In this document: positions 1-11,400 of the stretch, piece after piece
Layout of the letters: the number at the start of each line of letters is the position of its first letter
How positions within the stretch are numbered: the stretch's first letter is position 1
Virus record (IMG/VR): IMGVR_UViG_3300033571_004547
Coordinates: 1-46,379 of that record
From: a virus
Direction: 5' to 3' (one strand)
Length of the DNA: 46,379 nt
Translations under genes and position numbers: made by a program
Notes under the pieces: model-generated
What the model was told of the DNA's origin: nothing
The model's database searches: none
Seen by the model: only the letters and a program-made list of their open reading frames with translations

Positions 1-1945
<1,945 letters not shown>

Positions 1946-1975
1946 TTATTTAAAAGTTGTCATTCTTGCCAACCA

Positions 1976-2007
1976 AAAAAATACCCGACCAAAGCCGGGT
2001 ATTTTTT
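1976..2007 (-). terminator. Bidirectional intrinsic terminator
   Basis: A perfect 12-bp stem (1976-1987 with 1996-2007) has an 8-nt loop and carries the core TACCCG/CGGGTA. It is flanked by A and T runs, so it can act in both directions. It lies just after the stop of the leftward 671-aa gene and before the fibre promoter, so it separates two transcription units. Confidence 0.85.
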
Positions 2008-2024
2008 CATAAGTATGTTTTTAC

Positions 2025-4040
2025 TTATTTCTTGATACCAGCAAGTTTTTGCCAGTCATCTACATGGTCTACTGTACGCTGTTCATCACCTGCAAGTACA
2101 GGAATTGTCTGCTGACCAGTTGACTTAGGCTTGTTCAAACCGCCACTGATTACCTTTGTCATGAATTCGATATCACGCTCAAAACTTGCTTCAGTGCCAT
2201 CCTTGCCTGCTTCGTTTGCCCATTCATTTAACTCTACTGATTCTGCATATTTCTGACGCAATCTATCTGCCTCTTTTTCTGCTCTTGCCTTGTTTGCTGC
2301 TGAGACTTGACTAAATGTTCTGTCTAGTTCGCGGCGACCTGATTGTCCTGCACCAGTGACCTTTTTAGCAGCCGCTGTAGCAGCATGTCTTGCTAATGCT
2401 TTGGCAACATCACCCTTTGGCTCACCTACAGTATTAGAAGTGCCTACATTTTTTGGCCAGTAACTATCCTTTTCTTCATCTAAATCTTCCATGCCATCAC
2501 CGCCTTCGTTGACAGCACCACCACTTGCTGGTTTACCGATATTATCTAGTTCAGTGTTTCTTGCGCTTTGGTCATATCCATCATCATCGCTTTCTGCTAC
2601 TTCATCAGTCATTTGGTCTTCTGTTTCAGTTTCATCTAAAACTTCTTCGTCACACTGACACTTTGTTTCGTTCATGCCGCATTCGTTGCATGTACCATGT
2701 TCTTCTTTGACTCTTTCTCCGTTAACTCTAATTACCTTTGGTTCATCATGATGATGTTCATCTGAACCTTCTTCATGTTCGTAGTCATCACCGCCAGTTG
2801 CAACCTTAATCAAATCACTCATCATGTCATGACCATTGAATGCAGGTGCACCATAGTCACTTGATAGTCCTGCTACAGGCATTAGTTCAGTACCACTTGC
2901 CTCTTGACTACTCATGCCACCTAAGCCAACCTGCTTGATGAAACCCAGTAGTTTGTCTGCGTCATCGCCTGTTGCTGTTACACTTACAGTATCCTCACTA
3001 TTGCCATATGTACCTGACATACCCTGTGCAATGTTTACACTCAATCCTTCTTGAACATTGTCTTCATTTAATAATGCATTTAATTGCTTTTCTAGTGATT
3101 CAAATACGCTTTCATCTACATCTTTAGTGTTAAAAGTCTGTCCAAACGCATCGAATGATGATTTACCCGTTCTTTCTGCTTTTCTATCTTGCTGCTTAAT
3201 CCACTCGCCTCTGCTGACTTCTTCTAGGTCTGCTTCGTCAAGTTCTATATCACGCAATTCAGCGTCAGGCATGTCTGTCAACATATCATCTGATTCACCT
3301 GAATCACTAATATCAATATCACTAGATGAATCTATACCTAGTAATTCTACAGGAATCTCCATTGACTCGCCGTCTTTGAGATTGTTAATCTTTTGTTCTA
3401 AATCTTCAGGTGAAGTAGGAGTTCTTGCTCCATAAGAAGCCATATTTTGTACAACATCATCGTCACCTTCTACCATAGTCTCATCGACTAAGCCGCGATT
3501 TGGCATCATGCCATAGCATTCATCTAATCCAGACTTGTAGCCTTCATAGTATTGTCTGGCTTCTTCCATGTCAGAGTAATGTTTTACACGACATGTTTGT
3601 TCTCTTAATCCATGTGCATATCCTTCTTGGTATGCTGCTTTTAGTTTGGTATCCATAGACTCGCGTATCCTTTTATTTTCTAAAACTTTGTTGCTACGAC
3701 CAGACATAGATAATGGACCCTGTTGATCACCATCTAGTGGTCTGTCGGCTTCTTTAACTGCCTTTTTCTTATTTAGTTTTGGTAACTCAGTTTCTTTGAC
3801 ATTCTTATGCTTTTGTTTTGCTTTTGCCATTTTATCTGCATTTTCGTTAGCAGGCACATGCTGTGGTAAACCTTTACGCTTAGTACTTGCGAACTTTTCT
3901 AATTCTTTCTTTGACATGCCTGCCATTTGTGCGGCTGCACCTTTACCGGGCGGCTTCTTGCCTTTTTCTTTAGCCGCTAAAGCAATTGCTGCTGCTTGTT
4001 GCTGCGCTTTGCTTACTGCTTTTTCGTAAATCTTTTTCAT
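2025..4040 (-). CDS. Large acidic protein with N-terminal DUF3008-like domain, probably virion-associated
   Basis: 671 aa. The first 65 residues are Lys/Ala-rich and contain KKPPGKGAAAQMAG followed by SKKELEKFASTKRKGLP, which resembles the small bacterial domain DUF3008. The rest is strongly acidic and low in complexity, with Asp/Glu clusters. A Cys cluster (CNECG...KCQC) near residues 447-460 could bind a metal. A C-terminal region of about 100 residues (after residue 540) is Ala/Lys-rich and helical. AGGAA precedes the ATG. It ends an operon with the 162- and 203-aa genes and is followed by a strong terminator. The position beside structural genes suggests a capsid-core or structural role, but no function is assigned. 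Confidence 0.6.
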   Translation of the reverse strand: MKKIYEKAVSKAQQQAAAIALAAKEKGKKPPGKGAAAQMAGMSKKELEKFASTKRKGLPQHVPANENADKMAKAKQKHKNVKETELPKLNKKKAVKEADRPLDGDQQGPLSMSGRSNKVLENKRIRESMDTKLKAAYQEGYAHGLREQTCRVKHYSDMEEARQYYEGYKSGLDECYGMMPNRGLVDETMVEGDDDVVQNMASYGARTPTSPEDLEQKINNLKDGESMEIPVELLGIDSSSDIDISDSGESDDMLTDMPDAELRDIELDEADLEEVSRGEWIKQQDRKAERTGKSSFDAFGQTFNTKDVDESVFESLEKQLNALLNEDNVQEGLSVNIAQGMSGTYGNSEDTVSVTATGDDADKLLGFIKQVGLGGMSSQEASGTELMPVAGLSSDYGAPAFNGHDMMSDLIKVATGGDDYEHEEGSDEHHHDEPKVIRVNGERVKEEHGTCNECGMNETKCQCDEEVLDETETEDQMTDEVAESDDDGYDQSARNTELDNIGKPASGGAVNEGGDGMEDLDEEKDSYWPKNVGTSNTVGEPKGDVAKALARHAATAAAKKVTGAGQSGRRELDRTFSQVSAANKARAEKEADRLRQKYAESVELNEWANEAGKDGTEASFERDIEFMTKVISGGLNKPKSTGQQTIPVLAGDEQRTVDHVDDWQKLAGIKK

Positions 4041-4052
4041 GGTGTGTAATTC

Positions 4053-4541
4053 CTATTTTTTAAGTAGTTTCGCTAATTGCGGTATATATTTTTTGAACGC
4101 ATGTAAAGTCTGAGTATCTTCAATATCATCTTTTACAATTTGTTGTACAGGTTGCATTCCTGGTTTTTGTTGAGTTTGTTGTTGATTCTGTTGTTGAGTT
4201 TGCTGTGGCTGCTGTGTGGTAGGCATTACTATTTGTGCCTTTTTGTCTTTTGCCAACTTACCAAGCGCATCACTCATTGCCTTTCCTGCAGGACTAGTAT
4301 CATCAATATGCAAAAATCCTGCTTGTGCGCTAGTCTTATCTCCTGCTTTACCTACGACAGGTATGGGAGTTTGAGTTTGTAATACTTCATCTACTTTTTT
4401 GTTAGATTGTTCAACTAAATGATTTTCAACATGTTCAACCCAATCTTTAAGAGTTTTTGTTTTCTTGACTTTTTTCTTTTTTGCAGGTTTTTTGTCTAAT
4501 GAGCCTTCATTGACTATAGACAACATCTTTCTAAAATCCAT
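4053..4541 (-). CDS. Small Lys- and Gln-rich protein, unknown function
   Basis: 162 aa. A basic N-terminal patch (KPAKKKKVKKTK, residues 18-30) is followed by a predicted helix, a middle segment with GFLHIDDTSPAGKAM, a Gln-rich linker (about residues 108-130), and a C-terminal helix ending in KKYIPQLAKLLKK. GGGAG lies 6-8 nt before the ATG. It sits 2 nt after the 203-aa gene and 12 nt before the 671-aa gene, so the three are one late operon. I do not recognise the family. The build (basic end, flexible linker, helical end) would fit a head-core or minor structural protein, which is inference. Confidence 0.55.
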   Translation of the reverse strand: MDFRKMLSIVNEGSLDKKPAKKKKVKKTKTLKDWVEHVENHLVEQSNKKVDEVLQTQTPIPVVGKAGDKTSAQAGFLHIDDTSPAGKAMSDALGKLAKDKKAQIVMPTTQQPQQTQQQNQQQTQQKPGMQPVQQIVKDDIEDTQTLHAFKKYIPQLAKLLKK

Positions 4542-4543
4542 GA

Positions 4544-5155
4544 TTATCTCCCTGCACCTGTTTTGGGTTTAGCAGGCATATTAATTTTTGTCATTGGACT
4601 CATATCGCCCATTTTTTCATCATCTGTATATGGCTTGAATGGATCGAAACTGTCAGGTGTTTTAGCAGCACTATATGGTATCAATACCTTGCTGTCCTTT
4701 GTTTGTTCTTTTATGCTATCAAGATAACTGTTACCATATGCCTTACTTGCTTCTTCAGCACCACTTATCTTGTCAAAATCTTTGTTGTTTGGCTGCATTT
4801 GATTAGCATATTCTTCTTGTTCACGGTTGATGCTATCGTCATACTTGCTGTCTACTAATCTTACATAGTTCAAATTATAACCCAACAACTGTGCTAATTG
4901 CTGAACCATTGGTTCTGTGCATGGGTATCGGAACTTGCACTTTAGTAGTGTCACTGGTTGATTGCTAACACCGGGAAAACCATATGGGTCTTTTGCGATA
5001 GGTAGTGTTTTGGGTGTGATAGGCCCTGCTGGTTCGAACTTCTTTAAGTTATAAATGAATAGGTCTAAGAAGTTCTTGTCAACTTCTCCTGCTATTTTTA
5101 TCGTGACATCGTATAAATGTACGCTTTCAGAAATATATTGTTTTAGACTTCGCAT
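4544..5155 (-). CDS. Conserved phage protein of unknown function, probable virion assembly
   Basis: 203 aa, beginning MRSLKQYISESVHLYDVTIKI. Residues 16-100 alternate strands and helices (VTIKIAGEV, FLDLFIYNLKKF, LLKCKFRYP, MVQQLAQLLGYN), suggesting a small alpha/beta domain. The C-terminal half is polar and probably extended. The RBS AAGGAAA lies 6 nt before the ATG, inside a 13-nt leader after a GATAAATA late promoter. It is the first gene of the operon that continues into the 162- and 671-aa genes. A head-core or scaffold role would suit its place among T4-like morphogenesis genes but is not shown by motifs. Confidence 0.55.
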   Translation of the reverse strand: MRSLKQYISESVHLYDVTIKIAGEVDKNFLDLFIYNLKKFEPAGPITPKTLPIAKDPYGFPGVSNQPVTLLKCKFRYPCTEPMVQQLAQLLGYNLNYVRLVDSKYDDSINREQEEYANQMQPNNKDFDKISGAEEASKAYGNSYLDSIKEQTKDSKVLIPYSAAKTPDSFDPFKPYTDDEKMGDMSPMTKINMPAKPKTGAGR

Positions 5156-5173
5156 AATAGTTTCCTTATCTTA

Positions 5174-5181
5174 TATTTATC
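5174..5181 (-). promoter_or_regulatory. Late promoter overlapping an upstream stop codon
   Basis: The minus strand reads GATAAATA within TGATAAATA. The TGA stop of the upstream gene (5180-5182) overlaps the promoter. Predicted start near 5168, 13 nt before the ATG at 5155. Confidence 0.75.
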
Positions 5182-5662
5182 ACTTATCTACTTTTTTGTC
5201 TAATATTGACTTAAGTAATTCGTTTCTGTCAAAAGCAGTACCTTCTCCTAAGGGAATAGCATTTAACTCTTTTTCTTTGCTATTTTGCTTTTGTTCTAGT
5301 GTAGCCTGCCTTAACTGTAACTCTACCATTTTAAGTTTTTTCTGTAGTTTTGCTGTTTTTGCAGTGATTGCATGACCCAAAAATCCAGATGCTGCATTGA
5401 ACAATTCCGGACTATATTTTGCTTCAACCTGAAAGCCTAGGTCTATTAGGTCTTTGTAGCTGGCTGTAGCAAGTTCTGCTAGTTCGTCTAGTTCTTGGTC
5501 GCTAGATTCAAGTCCCCTTACTTGGGGTAGAGCGGTTTCAATTTTGTCTAAAGCATTCAACGCTTTTTCTGTAACTTCAACCGTTTCTTCAGGTAATTCG
5601 TTTATTACTTTAACATCATCATTTGAAGCCAAATTTAGTAATTCTTCCAATTTTCTAGTCAT
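5180..5662 (-). CDS. gp16: Probable small terminase subunit (gp16-like)
   Basis: 160 aa, close to T4 gp16 (164 aa). Residues 30-75 form an acidic helical pair (ALDKIETALPQVRGLESSDQ), residues 85-125 a long basic coiled-coil-like helix (AKTAKLQKKLKMVELQLRQA), and the C-terminus ends with FDRNELLKSILDKK. This helical layout with the terminal D/N-R-N-E-L-L motif is what I recall for small terminases of marine T4-like phages. Small terminase binds phage DNA and regulates the gp17 packaging motor; gp17 itself is not in this window. It follows gp4. A scaffold or chaperone coiled coil is the main alternative. Confidence 0.5.
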   Translation of the reverse strand: MTRKLEELLNLASNDDVKVINELPEETVEVTEKALNALDKIETALPQVRGLESSDQELDELAELATASYKDLIDLGFQVEAKYSPELFNAASGFLGHAITAKTAKLQKKLKMVELQLRQATLEQKQNSKEKELNAIPLGEGTAFDRNELLKSILDKKVDK

Positions 5663-5673
5663 GTTCTATTTAG

Positions 5674-6108
5674 TTACCGTTTTGGATTATGAAAAATTTG
5701 GTCTTCATTTATCACACGAAAAACAAGTCCTGCCCTTTTACAGTAAATGGAAGCGGCTTCCCATTTAGCATGGTTGACTGCAACTATTGCTCTGTCTCTT
5801 ACGCTTGCAGCCTTGCTTTCAATTAAACTTTGTTTTTTGGGTTTAATTTCTACTATCTCTGCTTTTTTATTGCCGAACTTATCTTCGTATAACACAAAAA
5901 AATCCGGAACATAAACAGTTTGTTTTCCCGTCAATGGATTTCTATATGGAATTTGCATGGGTTCGCTAGCCCAAGAAAGAATAGATTTATGATTATCACA
6001 CATAGTCATGAATACAAATTCCCAACTGCTTCTATATCTAGGCTTATGATTACCTATATATTTTTGTGGATTTTTAGGTGTAAAAATATCATTAGCAAAT
6101 TTAGCCAT
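5674..6108 (-). CDS. gp4: Head completion protein gp4 (PD-(D/E)XK fold)
   Basis: 144 aa, close to T4 gp4 (about 150 aa). Nuclease-fold signature residues are visible: E30 in RSSWE, D69 in VPDFF, and E87-x-K89 in EIVEIKPKK. The basic C-terminus is HNPKR. gp4 (also called gp50) acts on filled heads before tail joining. The PD-(D/E)XK core is complete, so nuclease activity is possible. It starts 2 nt after the 121-aa gene and precedes the small terminase candidate, all within a leftward late block. Confidence 0.75.
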   Translation of the reverse strand: MAKFANDIFTPKNPQKYIGNHKPRYRSSWEFVFMTMCDNHKSILSWASEPMQIPYRNPLTGKQTVYVPDFFVLYEDKFGNKKAEIVEIKPKKQSLIESKAASVRDRAIVAVNHAKWEAASIYCKRAGLVFRVINEDQIFHNPKR

Positions 6109-6110
6109 TT

Positions 6111-6476
6111 TTATATGACCACATTACGAGCAACTGATTGATTTGGTTTGGGTAATATTGCAACCCCATATAGACTAGCCTTACTCTTAAAACTGTTAAG
6201 ATAGTATGCAAATGTTTTGTTTATATCTAACTTAGTTTTTGCTGTGCCTTTTACTGTATCCAAAAATGTTATTGCATCTATGTTTGCTTCTTGTGCAATT
6301 CTAAACAATATTGCTGTATAATTATTTGCAATTTCTTTTGTTTCGCATATGCCTTTAAAATAACTGTAAACTAAATCATATTGATTTGAGTTTATTATCA
6401 ATGAATTGCTATAAAAACTATCAAATATTTTTACTGTTTGATCTATATTATTCTGTTCGATTGTAAAAAGAGACAT
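6111..6476 (-). CDS. Conserved late protein of unknown function
   Basis: 121 aa, no recognised domain. The predicted structure is mostly helical, with DAITFLDTVKGTAKTKLDINKTF followed by AYYLNSFKSKASLYG and a short C-terminal tail ending ARNVVI. The ATG overlaps the stop region of the preceding tube-like gene (TAATATG) and AGGG lies upstream, so it is translationally coupled. Its position between a baseplate tube-like protein and gp4 suggests a tail or head-joining part. That role is inference. Confidence 0.55.
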   Translation of the reverse strand: MSLFTIEQNNIDQTVKIFDSFYSNSLIINSNQYDLVYSYFKGICETKEIANNYTAILFRIAQEANIDAITFLDTVKGTAKTKLDINKTFAYYLNSFKSKASLYGVAILPKPNQSVARNVVI

Positions 6477-6477
6477 A

Positions 6478-7683
6478 TTATACCCCTGGTCCTAATGGTA
6501 ATGGTCCACTTATTTGTTTACCTGCAGGTTGTTCACCTAGTGTATTTGGTGATGATACACCTACTGTGGGTGCGTTTGCTACTCCGGCATTACTTGGTGT
6601 AGCACTTTTTACAGGAATACTCCAAAGTGTATTGCGAATTTCTGTGGTGTTGTCACGAAACACATTTATCAAATCTTGCTGTAACAATGCTGATTGAGTG
6701 TTTCGTAACTGTATATTTTTGAAAGTGTTATAAGCAGTACCTGATGGATCGGCTAATGTATTAGTAGATATGTCAAAAGTATTAACATAGCCACCTGTTG
6801 AATCTATCAATCCACCTTGACCTAAGATATCGGTTCTTGAATCTATATTGTTTATAGGACTATCAGTTAAATCATAGTTTTCAGGTAATCCAAATCCTGT
6901 AACTATGTTACTAGGATCTTTACCATCCATTGCTCCCTCGTTATATGTCACAGTTTCATAATCTATAGTCATGGTATTTTGCATAATGCCGTTGCCTTCA
7001 CTATAAGCATATGTATCATGTGCAAAACTTGTTATTAAAGGATTTATCAAAGTATATGCTGTGAAATTCTTTTGATTAAAACCAAATACTGTTATATTTT
7101 GAAAAAAGGGAACTTTTACATTACTATTTTGTTGTGTTGATTCTCCTATATAACCCCAATCATCGTTGCCTAATAAATCATCAGTATAAATGTTTCTTAA
7201 ATTATAGTCTGCCATAGTACTTTGAGTGCTATTATTGACACCATTATTTTGTCTTCCTGAACCTCTGTTTCCAGAAAATACTACATTAGGTTTATTAGCA
7301 TCTTTGTAATAGTAAGTGTAATACGCATACCACATCTTGTTTATAGTATTATTATTGTCATCGTGAAATGTTGCTTGTATGGCTTCGTACTTGATTTTAG
7401 TTTGAATGATTCTTTTTCTATTATATTGATTTTTAATATCTACTTGAAAATTGTATGTTGGTAGTTTTATATCTTTTACTAATATGCCAATGTTTTGCTG
7501 GTCTGCTAATGGCCATGCTTGTGGATTGATGTTAAAGTAAACATGAAATAGAAATTTATATTTAGGAGCATTAGCATAACTGTTGCTTCTAAATATTTTA
7601 CTAGCATGTGCGTAATCGCGCAGATATTCACTACCAAATATCTGCGCGGCTGTTTGAGTAGCTCTACCCCAGTTTCCTATCAT
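6478..7683 (-). CDS. Tail-tube-fold baseplate protein (gp48/gp54-like candidate)
   Basis: 401 aa. The N-terminal 120 residues contain YKFLFHVYFNIN, VKDIKLPTYNFQVDIKNQY and KIKYEAIQATFHDD. This is the pattern of tail-tube family proteins (gp19 and the tube-initiating gp48/gp54 of T4). A large middle region of about 200 residues is rich in Asn, Thr and Tyr. The C-terminus is Pro/Gly-rich (PSNAGVANAP). It follows gp19 directly, 20 nt downstream. The tube-like domain and gene order suggest a tube initiator at the baseplate. Assignment to gp48 versus gp54 is not possible here. Confidence 0.55.
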   Translation of the reverse strand: MIGNWGRATQTAAQIFGSEYLRDYAHASKIFRSNSYANAPKYKFLFHVYFNINPQAWPLADQQNIGILVKDIKLPTYNFQVDIKNQYNRKRIIQTKIKYEAIQATFHDDNNNTINKMWYAYYTYYYKDANKPNVVFSGNRGSGRQNNGVNNSTQSTMADYNLRNIYTDDLLGNDDWGYIGESTQQNSNVKVPFFQNITVFGFNQKNFTAYTLINPLITSFAHDTYAYSEGNGIMQNTMTIDYETVTYNEGAMDGKDPSNIVTGFGLPENYDLTDSPINNIDSRTDILGQGGLIDSTGGYVNTFDISTNTLADPSGTAYNTFKNIQLRNTQSALLQQDLINVFRDNTTEIRNTLWSIPVKSATPSNAGVANAPTVGVSSPNTLGEQPAGKQISGPLPLGPGV

Positions 7684-7703
7684 TACCTGGGCCTCAACTT
7701 CTA

Positions 7704-8336
7704 TTAAGAACCGATACCAGTTGCACTATCGCCTGTTAATATTCTTCCGATTGGTGCGCCTACGCCTGAATTCAACGGTGAGTTCACTGCGTTGTCATAA
7801 CGGATCTGTAACTGAATAGATACTGCTTCGCTTGTTGCATAGTTCAACGAGTTGTAGTTCGCATTTTTCAAGTAGCATCCATATAGTTCCCATGTTTCAA
7901 GTACATTTGGAACTGCTGTACCGTTTCCACCATCTAATATTTCGATATTAGTTTGGAACTTGTAGTCTTGACCTGTTGCTGCTGATGCTTGTTCAACCAT
8001 GTCAAGTTGCTTCTGTAGTTGTTGTCCTACTGCTCTTGCTACTGTTCCGGACGCATCGTCACGAATGTTAACAGTGACTTCTGACCATGTGTGCTTACCT
8101 GGCAAGTATAATCTTGAATTATAAACATTTAATGTAATTTCATCGAAAGTCAAATTTGGACGAGTAACATCCATAACCTGTTTAGTTAGTGCCAACCCAC
8201 CTGCTGAGTCAACGCCAAAGTTCAAGAAATTCACTCTAAAGCGATATTGTAGTTTTGGCATCAACAGGCCCTGATTGCCTCCGGCATTATCAGATGCTAC
8301 TGTCATGTTAAAAAGTGATTGTGAGGCTGTTGCCAT
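7704..8336 (-). CDS. gp19: Tail tube protein gp19
   Basis: 210 aa; T4 gp19 has 163. Motifs include YRFRVNFLNFG, a LPGKHTWSEVTVNIRDD segment, and the C-terminal WELYGCYLKNANYNSLNYATSEAVSI, typical of the gp19 tube family (the segment before the last strand forms the inter-subunit sheet). The tube polymerises inside the sheath and carries DNA. AGGAG sits 6 nt before the ATG, in a 16-nt leader from a GATAAATA late promoter, so gp19 has its own strong late expression even though gp18 lies just upstream. Confidence 0.9.
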   Translation of the reverse strand: MATASQSLFNMTVASDNAGGNQGLLMPKLQYRFRVNFLNFGVDSAGGLALTKQVMDVTRPNLTFDEITLNVYNSRLYLPGKHTWSEVTVNIRDDASGTVARAVGQQLQKQLDMVEQASAATGQDYKFQTNIEILDGGNGTAVPNVLETWELYGCYLKNANYNSLNYATSEAVSIQLQIRYDNAVNSPLNSGVGAPIGRILTGDSATGIGS

Positions 8337-8357
8337 GTAAATTCTCCTAATATATTT

Positions 8358-8365
8358 TATTTATC
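8358..8365 (-). promoter_or_regulatory. Late promoter of gp19
   Basis: The minus strand reads GATAAATA. Predicted start near 8352, leader 16 nt with AGGAG at 8343-8347. Confidence 0.8.
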
Positions 8366-8370
8366 TAGTT

Positions 8371-8398
8371 TGTAATGGACTCCTAAGAGTCCATTACA
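8371..8398. terminator. Perfect 12-bp hairpin between gp18 and gp19
   Basis: The arms at 8371-8382 and 8387-8398 pair perfectly around a 4-nt loop, immediately after the gp18 stop codon. On the plus side the stem is followed by a T run (8399-8403). On the minus side, the direction of gp18, it is not followed by a U tract, so it may be a 3'-end protecting or processing hairpin rather than a classical terminator for gp18. Confidence 0.65.
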
Positions 8399-8404
8399 TT
8401 TTTA

Positions 8405-11400
8405 TTACGCTCCTGCTAATTCCCCTGTGTTCAATATACGAACTGGGATATAGATGAATTCAGCAGCCTTCACAGGCTCGATTGCAACATCTATCCACAA
8501 TTCGTTGCGATCTATTCTAGCAGGAGTATTGTTACTCTCATCACAGACTACCAAGTAGTCATAGATGCCTCTCTTGGCTACTAGATCAACCATCAATGAC
8601 TCTACTACACCAGCAATTTGCTGACGAGTTAATGCATCGTTTGGTTCGAACACGAATGGTCTTGCTGCTACAGTCAATTGACGGCGAATATAAGCAATCA
8701 ATCGTGCGACATTTGTACGATCCAATGCACTCTGGCTATTGAATGATGTCTTGTTACCATAGTTCAACAATCCGTTACCAGTAAAGAACACTAGTGGGTT
8801 GATGAAGTTTGTGTACAATGTATCACGAATTCCCAATCTAGTCTTGATAGTTACGAACTCACCTGTAATACGGTCTAAGTAACCTATATTCAATGCGTTG
8901 TCGATGATACCACGACGAGTACCTGCTGCCGCTAACCAAGGATAAGCCACTGCATCGTTACGCAAGAATGTACGCAACATCATGTGACTTGCTGGAACTG
9001 CTACTTCATTGCCGCTTAGGTCAAGAGCAAGTCCGCTTGGGTAGAACAAGCCTAGATAAGTGTTACGAGTTACACAACCGTCTTCACCTGTGCTTGTTGC
9101 GCCTGCTGCGTTAGTTGCCCATGCCTGAATTGCTGTTGCATCTTCTGATAGACCCATTGGAGTATCACCTAAGATGTAGCCTGTTTCGCCTCTGTCACCG
9201 TTTAGTACAACTAGATTTGGCTGTAACTCAGGGTAGTTTGGTGCTGCCAACATATTGAAGAAGTTATCTTCATCACGAATGGCTGTATTTGTGTCTATAA
9301 CTGAACGCAATGCTTGAACTACCATTGCTCTTTGGGCTTTGCGACCCATGTAAGGACTACCGTTTGATTGCAATCCGCTTGCTGATACCCAAGTGCTACG
9401 GATAGTTGGTAATGTCTCATCAGGGAAACTTGTAGCATTGAAGTAGTTATTACGCCATTGCTTGACATTGTAACCGCTGCGACGAGTATTGAACAACAAC
9501 ATACCCACTGGATACAAACTTGTAGTTGGTGCATCTAGATCCAAATTGTTGCTTGTCAACAATGAAACTATTGTTGGTACAGGATCGTTTGCTGGGTTGA
9601 TAGTATTTTGATTACTTGACCAACGAGCATCGGCAAACAATATGCCTGACGGACTAGTTTGGTCTGTGTTGTCTATACGGACCCATTTATCTTCACCGTC
9701 AACTTGCTGCCAACGGTTTATGATTGGATAATTTTCTAAGTCGCTAGTATCTACCCAAAGATCTCCATATGCCAATGCTGAACCATCTGACTGAACTGTT
9801 GGTTCGCTTGCACTTACGATTGGACCGTTAGGATCTGTTGTGTTTGTACCAGAAGGTAGTGGGAAACCATTGCTATCATAATTTACATTACGGTATCCTC
9901 TCCATCCTGATGAAGTGTTTACCATGACATCGACTTCATCTACTACACTATAGAACCAATTGGTGTTGTTTGCAGGAAGTTCTGTTGGGGCACCTTCATT
10001 AGCAGTATATGTAAATTCTACCCAGTTACTTAAACTGACTTCATATGCATATGCAGCACTTTCACTATTTGAAGATATAGCAACCTTAGTGACTACACCT
10101 GTGCTTGCTGCTGTGACAACTACTTCAAGGTCATTTGTAGCATTAACACCGCCTAGGTCTGAGCCATCAATCGTGATAGTGTCTCCTACCACATATCCTG
10201 AACCACCTGCCGCAACAGATGAGATAACATATCCATTACTACCAGTAGCAACTACAAGTTGTACACCTGTGCCTGAACCTGAACTTGAACTTTGTGATAC
10301 AGTAAATGATAGTGGTACAATCTGTCCAAATTTTACACCATCTGTAAGTCCTGCTTCAAGTCCTGCTTCTGCAAGCAATCCATTTGAATAACCTGTTGTT
10401 GTATTAATATCACTTATTCTGATAACACCACCTAATGTGTGTGTTAATTGAATTGCACCATTGCTTGCAACTGTTGCAGTAGTATAAGGTATTGCTGCCA
10501 ATTGCCATGCTTCAACAAAGTCTTCGGCAAAAGTATTATCTGCCAATGTTACTGTGTATGGGCCAGAGAATCCACTGCTGTTTGGTATTGATACATAAAC
10601 AGTAGCAGTATATGGTCCTGCAGTGAAACTTGCGTCTGTGTTTGTGCCTGTTACTACAGTTGGACCTGTTGCAACACGCTCCCAAAGATATACTGGTCCT
10701 TCAGCGTATTGTCCATTATATCCATATTGTGCATAGATTGTACCAGCAGGAATTGCTTGTCCACCTGTAGCATCTAGATTTGCTATTGCGCTTGCGTCAC
10801 TAGTTGCAAGTGTAACAGTCTTGCTCAACCATGCATCTGCTGTAGCATTGTAAACTGACACTGACGGTGCAAGTCCATTACCTGCTGCGCCTACCTTGAT
10901 CCATACTGAACCTGTTGGACGAGAATATGTCTGACCTGTTTGCCATAGTGGCTGTTCTGCTGCTGTACCATATGCAAAACCAGGACTATAATAAGTTCCT
11001 GCTGTGATGCCGATATTAGTCAATACAGTACCTGTTCCGCTAGCAATTACTAATCCTGTATTGCCTGACTGTACTGAATATATTTCTAACTTGCCTGCAC
11101 TATTAACACTTGCTGATAGACCTTTCCAATCTAAAGAATTGATCTCAGCAGCAACACCTGTCACAGTGTTTGAACCTAATCCAGGAACCGTAATAGTTGC
11201 TGTACTTAAACTTGCACCAGAACCTATAGTGACTGTAAATGTATTGCCCGCTGTTAGTGTTGGGTTAGAATTTGAACCCATAACAGTTGGTACGCTATCC
11301 TGCCACTCAGTTGAGCCAACTACTACCCAAACATTATTAGAGTTCTTGTAGAAGAACTGATGACTAGTTGCTGATGTTGGAGTACTATATGTTGGTAATG